A DNA stretch of 42,603 nucleotides from Prochloron sp. SulCav_FS08_3_32_3330 (GTDB lineage Bacteria; Cyanobacteriota; Cyanobacteriia; Cyanobacteriales; DYNF01): the NCBI GenBank assembly GCA_020721205.1, contig DYNF01000026.1, forward strand, positions 1 to 42,603. Reading direction: 5' to 3'. How positions within the stretch are numbered: position 1 is the stretch's first letter; each line of letters starts with the position of its first letter. Positions 17,869 to 25,900 of this stretch are shown here, one piece after another. Made by a program: the position numbers and the translations under genes. The notes under the pieces are model-generated. The model ran no database searches. It saw only the letters and a list, made by a program, of their open reading frames with translations, and was not told the DNA's origin.

Positions 17869-18483
17869 ATTGTTAAGAAGCAACAGGTTGAAACCTTTTA
17901 ATAAGCTACAGGTTAAAACCTGTAGCTACATAAACAAAACCTGCCTACGCAGGTTAAGAGAAAAAAAACCCGTGAAGACGGGTTTTGTTTAGGTAGCATC
18001 GGGTTTTAACCCGATGCTACAGGTTAAAACCTGTAGCTACATAAACAAAACCTGCCTACGCAGGTTAAGAGAAAAAAAACCCGTGAAGACGGGTTTTGTT
18101 TAGGTAGCATCGGGTTTTAACCCGATGCTACAGGTTAAAACCTGTAGCTACATAAACAAAACCTGCCTACGCAGGTTAAGAGAAAAAAACCCGTGAAGAC
18201 GGGTTTTGTTTGGGTAGCATCGGGTTTTAACCCGTTGTAAAAATCTACGCAGGTTAAGAGAAAAAAAACCCGTGAAGACGGGTTTTGTTTAGGTAGCATC
18301 GGGTTTTAACCCGTTGTAAAAATCTACGCAGGTTAAGAGAAAAAACCCGTGAAGACGGGTTTTGTTTGGGTAGCAGACGGTTTTAACCCGTTGTAAAAAT
18401 CTACACAGGTTAAGAGAAAAAACCCGTGAAGACGGGTTTTGTTTAAGTAGCATCGGGTTTTAACCCGTTGCTAAAATCTAATT
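17869..18483. repeat. Tandem array of palindromic units
   Basis: The 615 bases between two convergent genes are almost entirely repeats. The anchor CTACGCAGGTTAAGAG starts at 17945, 18056, 18167, 18245, 18324 and (as CTACACAGG) 18401. That gives periods of 111, 111, 78, 79 and 77 bases. The long unit holds four hairpins: GCTACAGGTT/AACCTGTAGC, AACCTGC/GCAGGTT, AAAACCCGT/ACGGGTTTT and GTAGCATCGGGTT/AACCCGATGCTAC. The short units lack the first and keep a modified second. The units contain stop codons and change period by non-multiples of 3, so they are not coding. Possible roles are bidirectional termination or REP/BIME-like palindromes; unproven. Confidence 0.9.
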
Positions 18484-19047
18484 TTATCTTTGAGGTCTGT
18501 TGCCATTACGATTAGGTCTTCCTTGACCTTGAGGATTATTATTTTGACCTATACCCGGTCCCCCTTGACCTCGACGATTTTCCATTAATTCAGCCATTTC
18601 AGCCCGTTGACTTTCCGTTAAAACATTGCGCACTTCTAACATACTTTCAAAATGTAAATTACCTAATTCTTGACGCAGACTTAAAACTTCATTATGTTTA
18701 GTGCGAATTTCACTATCAGACGCATTTCCCGCCATTAAATCTCTTAACTCATCTTGTTGGGTGCGTAGTCGTTCCTGTAAAGGCTCTATTCGATCTTGAT
18801 AACTATCACGAATATCTTGCATTTGTTGTTTTTGAGTATCACTCAAATCTAATTGTTCTAACATTCGACCACCCGGACCACCCATTTCTCCATCCATCCC
18901 CTGACCACCACCCGGCATTTGACCCATCATCATCGGTTCGGGAGTGCTAGGAAAATTAGAAGGATTATTAGACTGAGCTAAAACAGGGGGATTCCCAAGA
19001 GTTAAAGCCATTAAACCTACAATCATTGACATACGACGAAATAACAT
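18484..19047 (-). CDS. Spy/CpxP-like periplasmic protein
   Basis: A 187-residue exported protein. The signal peptide ends around VLAQS (residue ~25). A Met/Gly/Pro-rich linker follows (MMMGQMPGGG), then an all-helical domain with LDLSDTQKQQMQDIRDSYQ and VLTESQRAEMAEL. These are the two LTxxQ motifs of Spy/CpxP and periplasmic metal-sensor proteins, which act as chaperones or stress sensors. The C-terminus is Gly/Asn/Gln/Arg-rich. The frame continues upstream, but the ATG at 19047, with AGGAGAAC just before it, gives a normal signal peptide and matches the start of its paralogue. It has its own ECF-type promoter at 19103-19130. Confidence 0.85.
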   Translation of the reverse strand: MLFRRMSMIVGLMALTLGNPPVLAQSNNPSNFPSTPEPMMMGQMPGGGQGMDGEMGGPGGRMLEQLDLSDTQKQQMQDIRDSYQDRIEPLQERLRTQQDELRDLMAGNASDSEIRTKHNEVLSLRQELGNLHFESMLEVRNVLTESQRAEMAELMENRRGQGGPGIGQNNNPQGQGRPNRNGNRPQR

Positions 19048-19102
19048 AATTTTGTTCTCCTGAATAAATTTAAAAAAAAGTAATAAATTAAGTGTCATTG
19101 TT

Positions 19103-19130
19103 TTAGACAAATAGATGATCAAAAAGGTTC
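19103..19130 (-). promoter_or_regulatory. ECF-type promoter of the Spy-like gene
   Basis: Read on the minus strand: GAACC (19126-19130), a 17-base spacer, then GTCTAA (19103-19108). This is the classical ECF sigma -35/-10 pattern, located about 55 bases upstream of the start codon. The same box pair with the same spacing precedes the paralogue and the sigma gene. Confidence 0.8.
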
Positions 19131-19158
19131 AATCATTGAAAAAAAAAATTTTTTCTTT

Positions 19159-19440
19159 CTATCTTCTTACACCTTGAGAATTATTCCCATTATCCTGTCT
19201 TCTTACACCTTGAGGATTATTACCATTATCCTGTCTTCTTACACCTTGAGAATTATTCCCATTATCCTGTCTTCTTACACCTTGAGAATTATTGCTATTA
19301 CCATTACCCTGTCTTCTTTGAGTTTGATGATTTTCTCTTAAAGTTCCATTACAATCGGTATTAGACTGAGCTAAAACAGGCAAACTCCCAAGAGTTAAAG
19401 CCATTAAACCTGCAATCATTGACATACGACGAAATAACAT
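19159..19440 (-). CDS. Truncated, repeat-bearing paralogue of the Spy-like protein
   Basis: A 93-residue exported protein. Its signal peptide (MLFRRMSMIAGLMALTLG, then VLAQS) is nearly identical to that of the neighbouring Spy-like protein. The mature part is only a low-complexity tail: a 12-residue unit RRQDNGNNSQGV repeated about four times. The helical LTxxQ domain is missing. Promoter, leader and signal peptide are a duplicate of the neighbour's. It is either a decayed duplicate or a small secreted Asn/Arg-rich peptide. Confidence 0.7.
   Translation of the reverse strand: MLFRRMSMIAGLMALTLGSLPVLAQSNTDCNGTLRENHQTQRRQGNGNSNNSQGVRRQDNGNNSQGVRRQDNGNNPQGVRRQDNGNNSQGVRR
19162..19305. repeat. 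36-bp tandem repeat, four copies
   Basis: Units start at 19162, 19198, 19234 and 19270 with an exact 36-base period. They encode the 12-residue repeat at the C-terminus of the Spy-like paralogue. Because the period is a multiple of three, copy-number change would keep the reading frame. Confidence 0.9.
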
Positions 19441-19494
19441 AATTTTGTTCTCCTGAATAAATTTAAAGAAAGTAATAAATTAACTATCATTGTT

Positions 19495-19522
19495 TTAGAC
19501 AAACAGATGATCAAAAAGGTTC
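19495..19522 (-). promoter_or_regulatory. ECF-type promoter of the Spy-like paralogue
   Basis: Minus strand: GAACC (19518-19522), 17-base spacer, GTCTAA (19495-19500), about 54 bases before the ATG. It is nearly identical in sequence to the promoter at 19103-19130, as part of a segmental duplication. Confidence 0.8.
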
Positions 19523-19570
19523 AATCATTGAAAAAAAAATTTTTGATCATCTCAATACTAAATTTGTTAA

Positions 19571-19939
19571 TTATTCACTGAAACTTAACTCCGCTTCAAA
19601 ATCAGATTGAGCATCAGTATAAGAGGTTTCTCCCATCGTCCCATACCAACCATTAATCAAAAATAGTTCTAACTCCTCATCAGTAACTATTTGAGCCATT
19701 TGATATTTAGACGAAAACCAACCCGTTCCACCCCAAACCAAGAGTAAACCAGCGATCGCACTAGAAACAAACCAGAATAAACGACGGCGAGAAAGAGGAG
19801 ATTTTGCTTGAGGAAGATGATTAACTTTCAGTATTAACTGAGCGTCAAAATCCTCTTTAATAATTGGAGGAACAGGGCGATTATGTTTGAGAAAAGTGAT
19901 TAATTTTTGATCATCTTGATCCGGGGGAAAGCGAGTCAT
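19571..19939 (-). CDS. Membrane-anchored anti-sigma factor-like protein
   Basis: A 122-residue single-pass protein. A cytoplasmic N-terminal ~50 residues (LITFLKHNRPVPPIIKEDF) precede a membrane span at ~54-74 (WFVSSAIAGLLLVWGGTGWF), and a short periplasmic tail follows. Position and topology are those of an anti-sigma factor: its ATG overlaps the sigma gene stop by 4 bases (ATGA), so the two are translationally coupled. It lacks the zinc-binding HxxxCxxC motif of the ZAS class, so binding to the sigma factor is inferred from context. The periplasmic Spy-like protein made next door is a plausible signal partner. Confidence 0.75.
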   Translation of the reverse strand: MTRFPPDQDDQKLITFLKHNRPVPPIIKEDFDAQLILKVNHLPQAKSPLSRRRLFWFVSSAIAGLLLVWGGTGWFSSKYQMAQIVTDEELELFLINGWYGTMGETSYTDAQSDFEAELSFSE

Positions 19940-20514
19940 AATGAAACTCCTTTTTCTGTAAGATATTGACGAACGGCATTTCGGGCATAAAAAAGACGAG
20001 ATTTGACCGTTCCGGTCGGTATTCCCAAAATTTGACTAATCTCCTTTTGAGAAATATCCTCTAAATCATGTAAAACTAAAATCATCCGATGATCAAGACT
20101 CAACTGTTTTAATGCTTGTGCGACTAAATCTTGATAATGTAACTGCATTAAATCCGAAGTATCTTGAGAAACAGAAAGAGTATTATTCAAGATATCCTCC
20201 TGTTCTTGAGTCATAGTATTAACCGGATTAAGAGCATAATAACGACGTTGATCCGTTGCTACATTCCAAGTTATTCGATATAACCAAGTAGAAAAAGTAG
20301 CTAAATTTCTCAGTTTAGGTAAACCCTTCCAGACCCTTAAAAAAACTTCTTGAACTAAATCATCTAAATATTCTATTCCACAAAGTTGATAAAGAGTAGA
20401 GCGAACTTTTGCCAAATATTGCCGATACAGAAGTCGAAAGGCATTTTGATCCCCCTTCTGACATTGTTTAATTAATTTAATTAAATTTTCTGTATCAGTT
20501 TGCTCCGCTAACAC
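19936..20514 (-). CDS. ECF (group 4) RNA polymerase sigma factor
   Basis: A 192-residue sigma-70 family protein with only regions 2 and 4. Region 2 contains DDLVQEVFLRVWKGL and FSTWLYRITWNVATDQRR. Region 4 contains LDHRMILVLHDLEDIS and the helix-turn-helix ISQILGIPTGTVKSRL. It directs RNA polymerase to stress promoters. The arrangement sigma, anti-sigma, then Spy-like protein resembles my recollection of the SigH region (sll0856-sll0858) of Synechocystis; that correspondence is not verified. Its own upstream region carries the same GAACC-17-GTCTA signature, implying autoregulation. Confidence 0.92.
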   Translation of the reverse strand: MLAEQTDTENLIKLIKQCQKGDQNAFRLLYRQYLAKVRSTLYQLCGIEYLDDLVQEVFLRVWKGLPKLRNLATFSTWLYRITWNVATDQRRYYALNPVNTMTQEQEDILNNTLSVSQDTSDLMQLHYQDLVAQALKQLSLDHRMILVLHDLEDISQKEISQILGIPTGTVKSRLFYARNAVRQYLTEKGVSL

Positions 20515-20556
20515 GGTTTTTTCTCCTTCACCAGATTTTAGTTAATTGTCATAGAT

Positions 20557-20584
20557 TTAGACAAGAGAAAGAACCAAAAGGTTC
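20557..20584 (-). promoter_or_regulatory. ECF-type autoregulatory promoter of the sigma gene
   Basis: Minus strand: GAACC (20580-20584), 17-base spacer, GTCTAA (20557-20562), about 45 bases before the sigma start codon. The box pair and spacing equal those of the two Spy-like genes, although the spacer sequence differs. This makes it independent of the segmental duplication. Confidence 0.8.
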
Positions 20585-20646
20585 AATTTTTGCTCAAAAA
20601 TTTTTTCATCTAAGAATTGTAGAGATTAAGTTCTGTACTATCAAAA

Positions 20647-20770
20647 AAATATAAAAATGTCAAGAGTCATTTTGCTTAAACATAAATTAAAGAAATTAAC
20701 AAATAAACTTAACAAAAATTAATAAAAAAGTTGATCAAAATAAGTTAAATTGAATATAGGTCTTAAATTA
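20647..20770. repeat. Direct repeat flanking the Rpn pair, left copy
   Basis: Begins AAATATAAAAATGTCAAGAG, continues through a CATTTTGCTTAAA stretch and AACTTAACAAAAATTAAT, and ends near TCTTAAATTA. About 120 bases are largely identical to 22777-22900. Confidence 0.85.
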
Positions 20771-20833
20771 ATAAATATACCTTCCCTTTAAAGTTAAGAT
20801 CTTGATCCATTTGAGTGAAAAGAGGTAAATTTT

Positions 20834-21775
20834 ATGAGATTTTTAGATCCAAAAAATGATTATGTATTTAAAAGAATCTTTGGCTCAGATCAAAGTCATG
20901 ATATTTTAATGAGTTTTCTTGATGCCATTTTATATGAAGGTAAAGGGAAAATCGAAGATTTAGAAATATTAAATCCCTATTCAGCCGGAGCTACTTTTGA
21001 TTTAAAAGATACTTATCTTGATGTGAAAGTAAAATTAAAAAATAACACCACTGTGTTAATAGAAATGCAATTATCAAATCGTTTTGCTTTTGATAAAAGA
21101 GTAATGTATAATGCTTGTAAAATTTATGCAAATCAATTAGAATCAGGGGAAAAATATTACTTATTAAATCCCGTGATAGCATTAACAATTATGGATTTTA
21201 CTTTATTTGAAAATAGTCCGGCAATTATTAATAGTTTTGTCTTTAAAGAAGAAAAGCAAAATTATAATTATAATGAAGAAATAAAATTAGTATTTGTGGA
21301 ATTATCAAAATTTAATAAGCAATTAGAACAGTTAGAAACCTTAGCAGAAAAATGGCTTTACTTCTTAAAAAATGCTCAATTATTAAGGGAAAAACCTGAG
21401 ACTTTAGAAGTAATACCCGAATTAGATAATGCCTTAGAAATAGCTAATCTTTCAGGGTTAAGTAGAGACGAATTAGAAGAAATCCAAAGAAGACAAATGT
21501 TTCTAACAGATCAAGAAACTATTACTTTATTTGCTAAAGAAAAAGGTCGTCAAGAAGGTCGTCAAGAAGGTCGTCAAGAAGGTCGTCAAGAAGGTATAGA
21601 GTTGGGACAGAAAAATTTAGTTTTACGTCAAGTCAAAAAAATAATCCCAGAAATAACACCCGAAATCGAAACACAAATTAATGATTTATCAATCGAAAGT
21701 ATTGAATTATTAGGAGAAGAATTATTTAATTTTAATTCTCTTGATGATTTAATTAATTGGTTAAATTCTTATTAG
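20834..21775 (+). CDS. Rpn family recombination-promoting nuclease, copy 1
   Basis: A 313-residue PD-(D/E)XK nuclease of the Rpn family (annotated as PDDEXK_2 or putative transposase). The start MRFLDPKNDYVFKRIFG is characteristic. The active-site residues are the Asp pair in DLKDTYLDVKVKL and the ExQ in VLIEMQLSNRFAFDKR. The domain ends near residue 230. It is followed by a hydrophilic repeat (GRQE four times, 12-base DNA unit) and a C-terminal helical region. Rpn proteins cut DNA and promote RecA-independent recombination in E. coli; a defence role has also been proposed. It is tandem with a similar gene 18 bases downstream. GAGG precedes the ATG. Confidence 0.88.
   Translation: MRFLDPKNDYVFKRIFGSDQSHDILMSFLDAILYEGKGKIEDLEILNPYSAGATFDLKDTYLDVKVKLKNNTTVLIEMQLSNRFAFDKRVMYNACKIYANQLESGEKYYLLNPVIALTIMDFTLFENSPAIINSFVFKEEKQNYNYNEEIKLVFVELSKFNKQLEQLETLAEKWLYFLKNAQLLREKPETLEVIPELDNALEIANLSGLSRDELEEIQRRQMFLTDQETITLFAKEKGRQEGRQEGRQEGRQEGIELGQKNLVLRQVKKIIPEITPEIETQINDLSIESIELLGEELFNFNSLDDLINWLNSY
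21541..21594. repeat. 12-bp intragenic tandem repeat
   Basis: Four copies of GGTCGTCAAGAA (about 21545-21592) encode the EGRQ repeat of the first Rpn protein. The unit is in frame, so slippage would change protein length without a frameshift. Confidence 0.85.
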
Positions 21776-21793
21776 TAAAGGAGGTAAACTTTT

Positions 21794-22744
21794 ATGAGAT
21801 TTTTAGACCCAAAAAATGATTATGTTTTTAAAAGAATCTTTGGTTCAGATCAAAGTCATGATATTTTAATTAGTTTTCTCAATGCTATTTTATATCAAGA
21901 ACAACCCGTAATAGAAGATTTAGAAATCTTAAATCCTTATGCTCCGGGTGCAAATTTTGAATTAAAAGATACCTATTTAGATGTGAAAGCTAAATTAAAT
22001 AATGGCACTACTGTGTTAATAGAAATGCAGTTAGCAAATCGTTTTGCTTTTGATAAAAGAGTAATGTATAATGTGAGTAAAGCCTATTCAAATCAATTAG
22101 AAATGGGGGAAAATTATCTCTTATTAAAACCCGTAATAGGTTTAACAATTATTAACTTTATTATGTTTGAAGAAAGTCAAAAAATTATTAATAGTTTTTT
22201 GTTTAAAGAAGAAGAATTAAACTTAAAATATAATCAAGAAATGAGATTAGTATTTGTAGAATTACCGAAATTTAAGAAAGAATTAAAGGAATTAGAAACG
22301 GTAAAAGAAAAATGGCTTTATTTCTTAAAAAATGGTTCGGAATTGAGAGAAAAACCGGAATCAATGGCAAGAATACCAGAATTAAATAATGCCTTAGAAA
22401 TAGCTAATCGTGCGGGATTGACCATAGATGAATTAGAAGTAATCCAAAAAAGACAAATGTTTTTAACGGATCAGGAAGCTATTACTTTATTTGCTAAAGA
22501 AAAAGGTCGTCAAGAGGGTATTCAAGAGGGTATTCAAGAAGGGATTGAATTAGGAATTGAACAAGGTATTCAAAAACAGAAAAATTTAGTTTTACGTCAA
22601 GTCAAAAAAATAATCCTAGAAATAACACCCGAAATTGAAACAAAAATTAATGATTTATCAATCGAAAGTATTGAATTATTAGGAGAAGAATTATTTGATT
22701 TTCAGTCTCTTGATGATTTAATTAATTGGTTAAATTTAAAATAG
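21794..22744 (+). CDS. Rpn family recombination-promoting nuclease, copy 2
   Basis: A 316-residue close paralogue of the preceding gene, with the same start (MRFLDPKNDYVFKRIFG), the same DLKDTYLDVKAKL and LIEMQLANRFAFDKR catalytic elements, and a similar C-terminus (LGEELFDFQSLDDLINWL). The repeat is different: EGIQ/EGIE-type units (EGIQEGIQEGIELGIEQGIQ). The pair clearly arose by tandem duplication and has since diverged. Both copies keep the catalytic residues, which argues that both are maintained. Probably co-transcribed with copy 1. Confidence 0.88.
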   Translation: MRFLDPKNDYVFKRIFGSDQSHDILISFLNAILYQEQPVIEDLEILNPYAPGANFELKDTYLDVKAKLNNGTTVLIEMQLANRFAFDKRVMYNVSKAYSNQLEMGENYLLLKPVIGLTIINFIMFEESQKIINSFLFKEEELNLKYNQEMRLVFVELPKFKKELKELETVKEKWLYFLKNGSELREKPESMARIPELNNALEIANRAGLTIDELEVIQKRQMFLTDQEAITLFAKEKGRQEGIQEGIQEGIELGIEQGIQKQKNLVLRQVKKIILEITPEIETKINDLSIESIELLGEELFDFQSLDDLINWLNLK

Positions 22745-22776
22745 TTAATCCGGTAATAGGTTTCTCCATAACAAAT

Positions 22777-22900
22777 AAATATAAAAATGTCAAGAGACAT
22801 TTTGCTTAAAACATATTTTTAAACAAAAAACAAATAAACTTAACAAAAATTAATAAAAAAATGGATCGAAATAAGTTAAATTAAATATTGATCTTAATTA
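22777..22900. repeat. Direct repeat flanking the Rpn pair, right copy
   Basis: Near-identical to 20647-20770, with the same order of motifs (ATGTCAAGAG, CATTTTGCTTAAA, AACTTAACAAAAATTAAT, AAATAAGTTAAATT). It lies just upstream of the DUF11 gene and may contain its promoter. Confidence 0.85.
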
Positions 22901-22933
22901 ATCAAGATCAATATTGAGGTTGTCTCCAAAATT

Positions 22934-25900
22934 ATGAATCAGAAAAAATCCACTCAAACTTTAAAATCCATACTTCAAACTTTAACCAGTGTATTTCTGA
23001 ACTGGCTTAATTTATTCTGGCAAATCATCAGAGGATTTGTCTTATTTATTAAGAAAAAAATCACGAAATTTAAGAGACAACTAAGACAAACAAAGGTTAA
23101 TAACCATAAAATTAATACCCCCTTTTCACTTCAAGAAAGGGGTCAATTTGGTAATATCAAAAAACAACGCCCTACGTTATATCAATATTTAAAATTATTT
23201 ACCCCCAAATTCCGCTTTAAATCATGGAAATGGAAAAGATTTATCCTTTCCATGACTATGACCTTTATTTTAACCCTACAATTTACGGGGATTAATTGGT
23301 GGCAGTTACCCCAACCTGCTCATGCGGCGGCTAGTTTAAGTATTGAACCTTTAACATGGGATTTTGTGGGTTTAGATAGCAATAAACCAGACGCACCCGA
23401 TAATCAAGGACCGAAAGATTATATGGTAGGTTCAAGGGTTTGTAATATGGGAGATGAACCCGTTAGAGATGTAACAGTACAATATCATAATGATGGGGTA
23501 GACAACGGTTATACCTACATTAATATCGCTACAGATACCTTATATCTCGACTATTTACCACCGAATCTCAATACTATTCCCGGAACTATTGCTACCATAC
23601 CCGGAGGATATACCTTTGAAACTGGTGGTATTCCTAACGCTACTAAATACGAAATTAACTATACTCCTACCAATTGTGCGGACTTTTATATTAATTTTGA
23701 CGTAGATCGTAATACCGACGCATGGCATACTACCCAAAAATATTATATGGAGGCTACCGCTAAATCTTCGGCTGGGGCGTTAGTAGGACCAGTGAGAACA
23801 CCCCAACCTCGTCAGATCTATATTGAACAATTAATATCCCAAGCCCGTAACGAGGTTAGAAGTTTTGGTTGTAGTGTGGCTGGTGGTGCTTTTCAACAAT
23901 ACACAGTTAATGTTGCAGTAGGGGATGTGATGATCTGTACGGCGGTAGGACATACCTCCACTGCTTATCCTCAGTTAAGTTTTACGGCTAATTTTCCCAA
24001 TGTCATTTTCCAAATTTTAGATGTTAATACGAGTTATTCTAACCCAATAGGAGGTAAAAATAGTGCGGTTTATGCTGATGGTTGTGGTTGGGTGCAGGAT
24101 CCCACTAGCCCAGATTATCACCGAAGCCCGACTAACTGTGCAGGTGCCGGTTGGCCCGGTCAATATACGGATAACTCAGGGGGTGAAGGTACAGGTTTAG
24201 ATGTAGTTACAAATTATACGGTTAAAGTTCTGAGTAAACCTACAGGATCAACGGTGGAAGTTTCTAATATTGTGTTGGACTTTTCCGGTGGTAGTTTTCA
24301 CTATAATTCTGATTATGGCACAGACTTTTGTGGTACTACTGACAATACAAACTGTATTATTATTAATTTTGAGGAAGAAAATTCTGATTTAAGTATTATT
24401 AAAAGTCACGATGGTAATTTTATTCTAGGTGCTAATCAATACACCATGACTATTACTGATGATAATAATAGTGTTCCTGCTAAAGATATTAAATTCTATG
24501 ATACTTTACCCGTTGGTTATACCTTTAATACGGCTGATTTAATTGCCAATGATGGAGTAGGACAAGATGGCACAAAATGGTATTGTACGATCACGGATCC
24601 TAGTGCCTTTGGCGGTCAAGACAGGAGTGTTGTCTGTAATTATACTAATGGTACTTTTTTAACTAAAACTGATGACTTCTTTGATCATACAGATCCTCAA
24701 ACTTTAATTTTTAATGTTATTGTTGCCTCACCTCCGGCTTCCACTAATAGCACGAATACGGCTTGTGTTAAGGCTTCAAATGATCTAAATACAGCGAATA
24801 ATTGTGATCCTGATCCCACGACTTTAATTTTTGGTCCGAATATTGAATTAACAAAAGATGATTCTTCAACCGGATCAATTGAGCCAAGAACAGCAAAAAC
24901 AAATGAAACCTTTGTGGCAGGTGGCACTCAAACCTATCGCTTTCAAGTGGCAAAAACCACTGATGCTTATAATGTCAATGGACCTTTAACCCTTGTGGAT
25001 ACTTTACCCACAGGTGTTACTTATGTAAGTAATAACGGTAATGATGGTTGGTCATGTAGTGCAAATGGTCAAATTGTAACTTGTACAAGGGCAACAGGAT
25101 TAACTGGACTTACTACCGATACCACTTCTAAAACTACCTTTGCCATGACGGTGGCTGTGTCTTTAAATGCCGTAGATATGGATAGCGGTACGGCAGGAGT
25201 ACAGGTTATTAATACTGCTACTGTTACCAGTGGTAGTTTAGATGTTAACCCCAATGATAATACAGATACCCAGAAAAATACAGTAACGATACCTGCACCT
25301 GATTTAACCATTGATAAAACCGATAATAGTTTACCTTTTATTTTCAACAATACAACTCCGGTTAATAGTGTTTATATCTTTACTATTGCTAATAAAAGTA
25401 CAGCCGGAACAATTACCACCACTGGACCTTTAGTATTTCAGGATATTTTACCTTCTCACTTAAACTTAGTATCAGCAGGAAATGCGCCGGGTAGTACAGG
25501 CTGGACTTGTACTCCTTCTGGTGCAACTACCGCTCCTACCCCACCTACGGCTATCCCTTTAGCCGCACCAACTTATAATGATCCCGTTGGTTCTGTAGGT
25601 GTAACTGTTAATTGTACCAATCCTAATCCCTTACCTCCGGGAGCTAGTACCCAAATTCGTTTAGTTATTAATCCTAATTTTAATCCGCCGGGAAATGGTG
25701 CTAATTACAATATTGGCAACCGTGCTACCGTGACAACCCAAGGAGAAACTAATTTTGATTTTGGGGATGATCCGGCTAACGGATCAGGAGATACTAATAA
25801 TATCTGTAAGGCAAGAAATCCAGTTATTACCACTGCTAACTGTGATGAAGAAATTACCAACATTATTGATAGTGCCAACTCCATTGACGTGGCATCTACG

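Larger units (their letters stand above)
20515..20833. other. Intergenic region between the sigma gene and the Rpn genes
   Basis: No gene. It contains the sigma promoter (20557-20584) and a ~120-base AT-rich segment (20647-20770) repeated before the DUF11 gene. A GAGG before the first Rpn ATG completes the content. Confidence 0.8.

Noticed and set aside
17905-18476. Palindromic array as a coding repeat (111 is 37 codons) or a CRISPR array
   Set aside because: Stop codons occur in the units, later periods are 77-79, and there are no unique spacers of constant length or cas genes.
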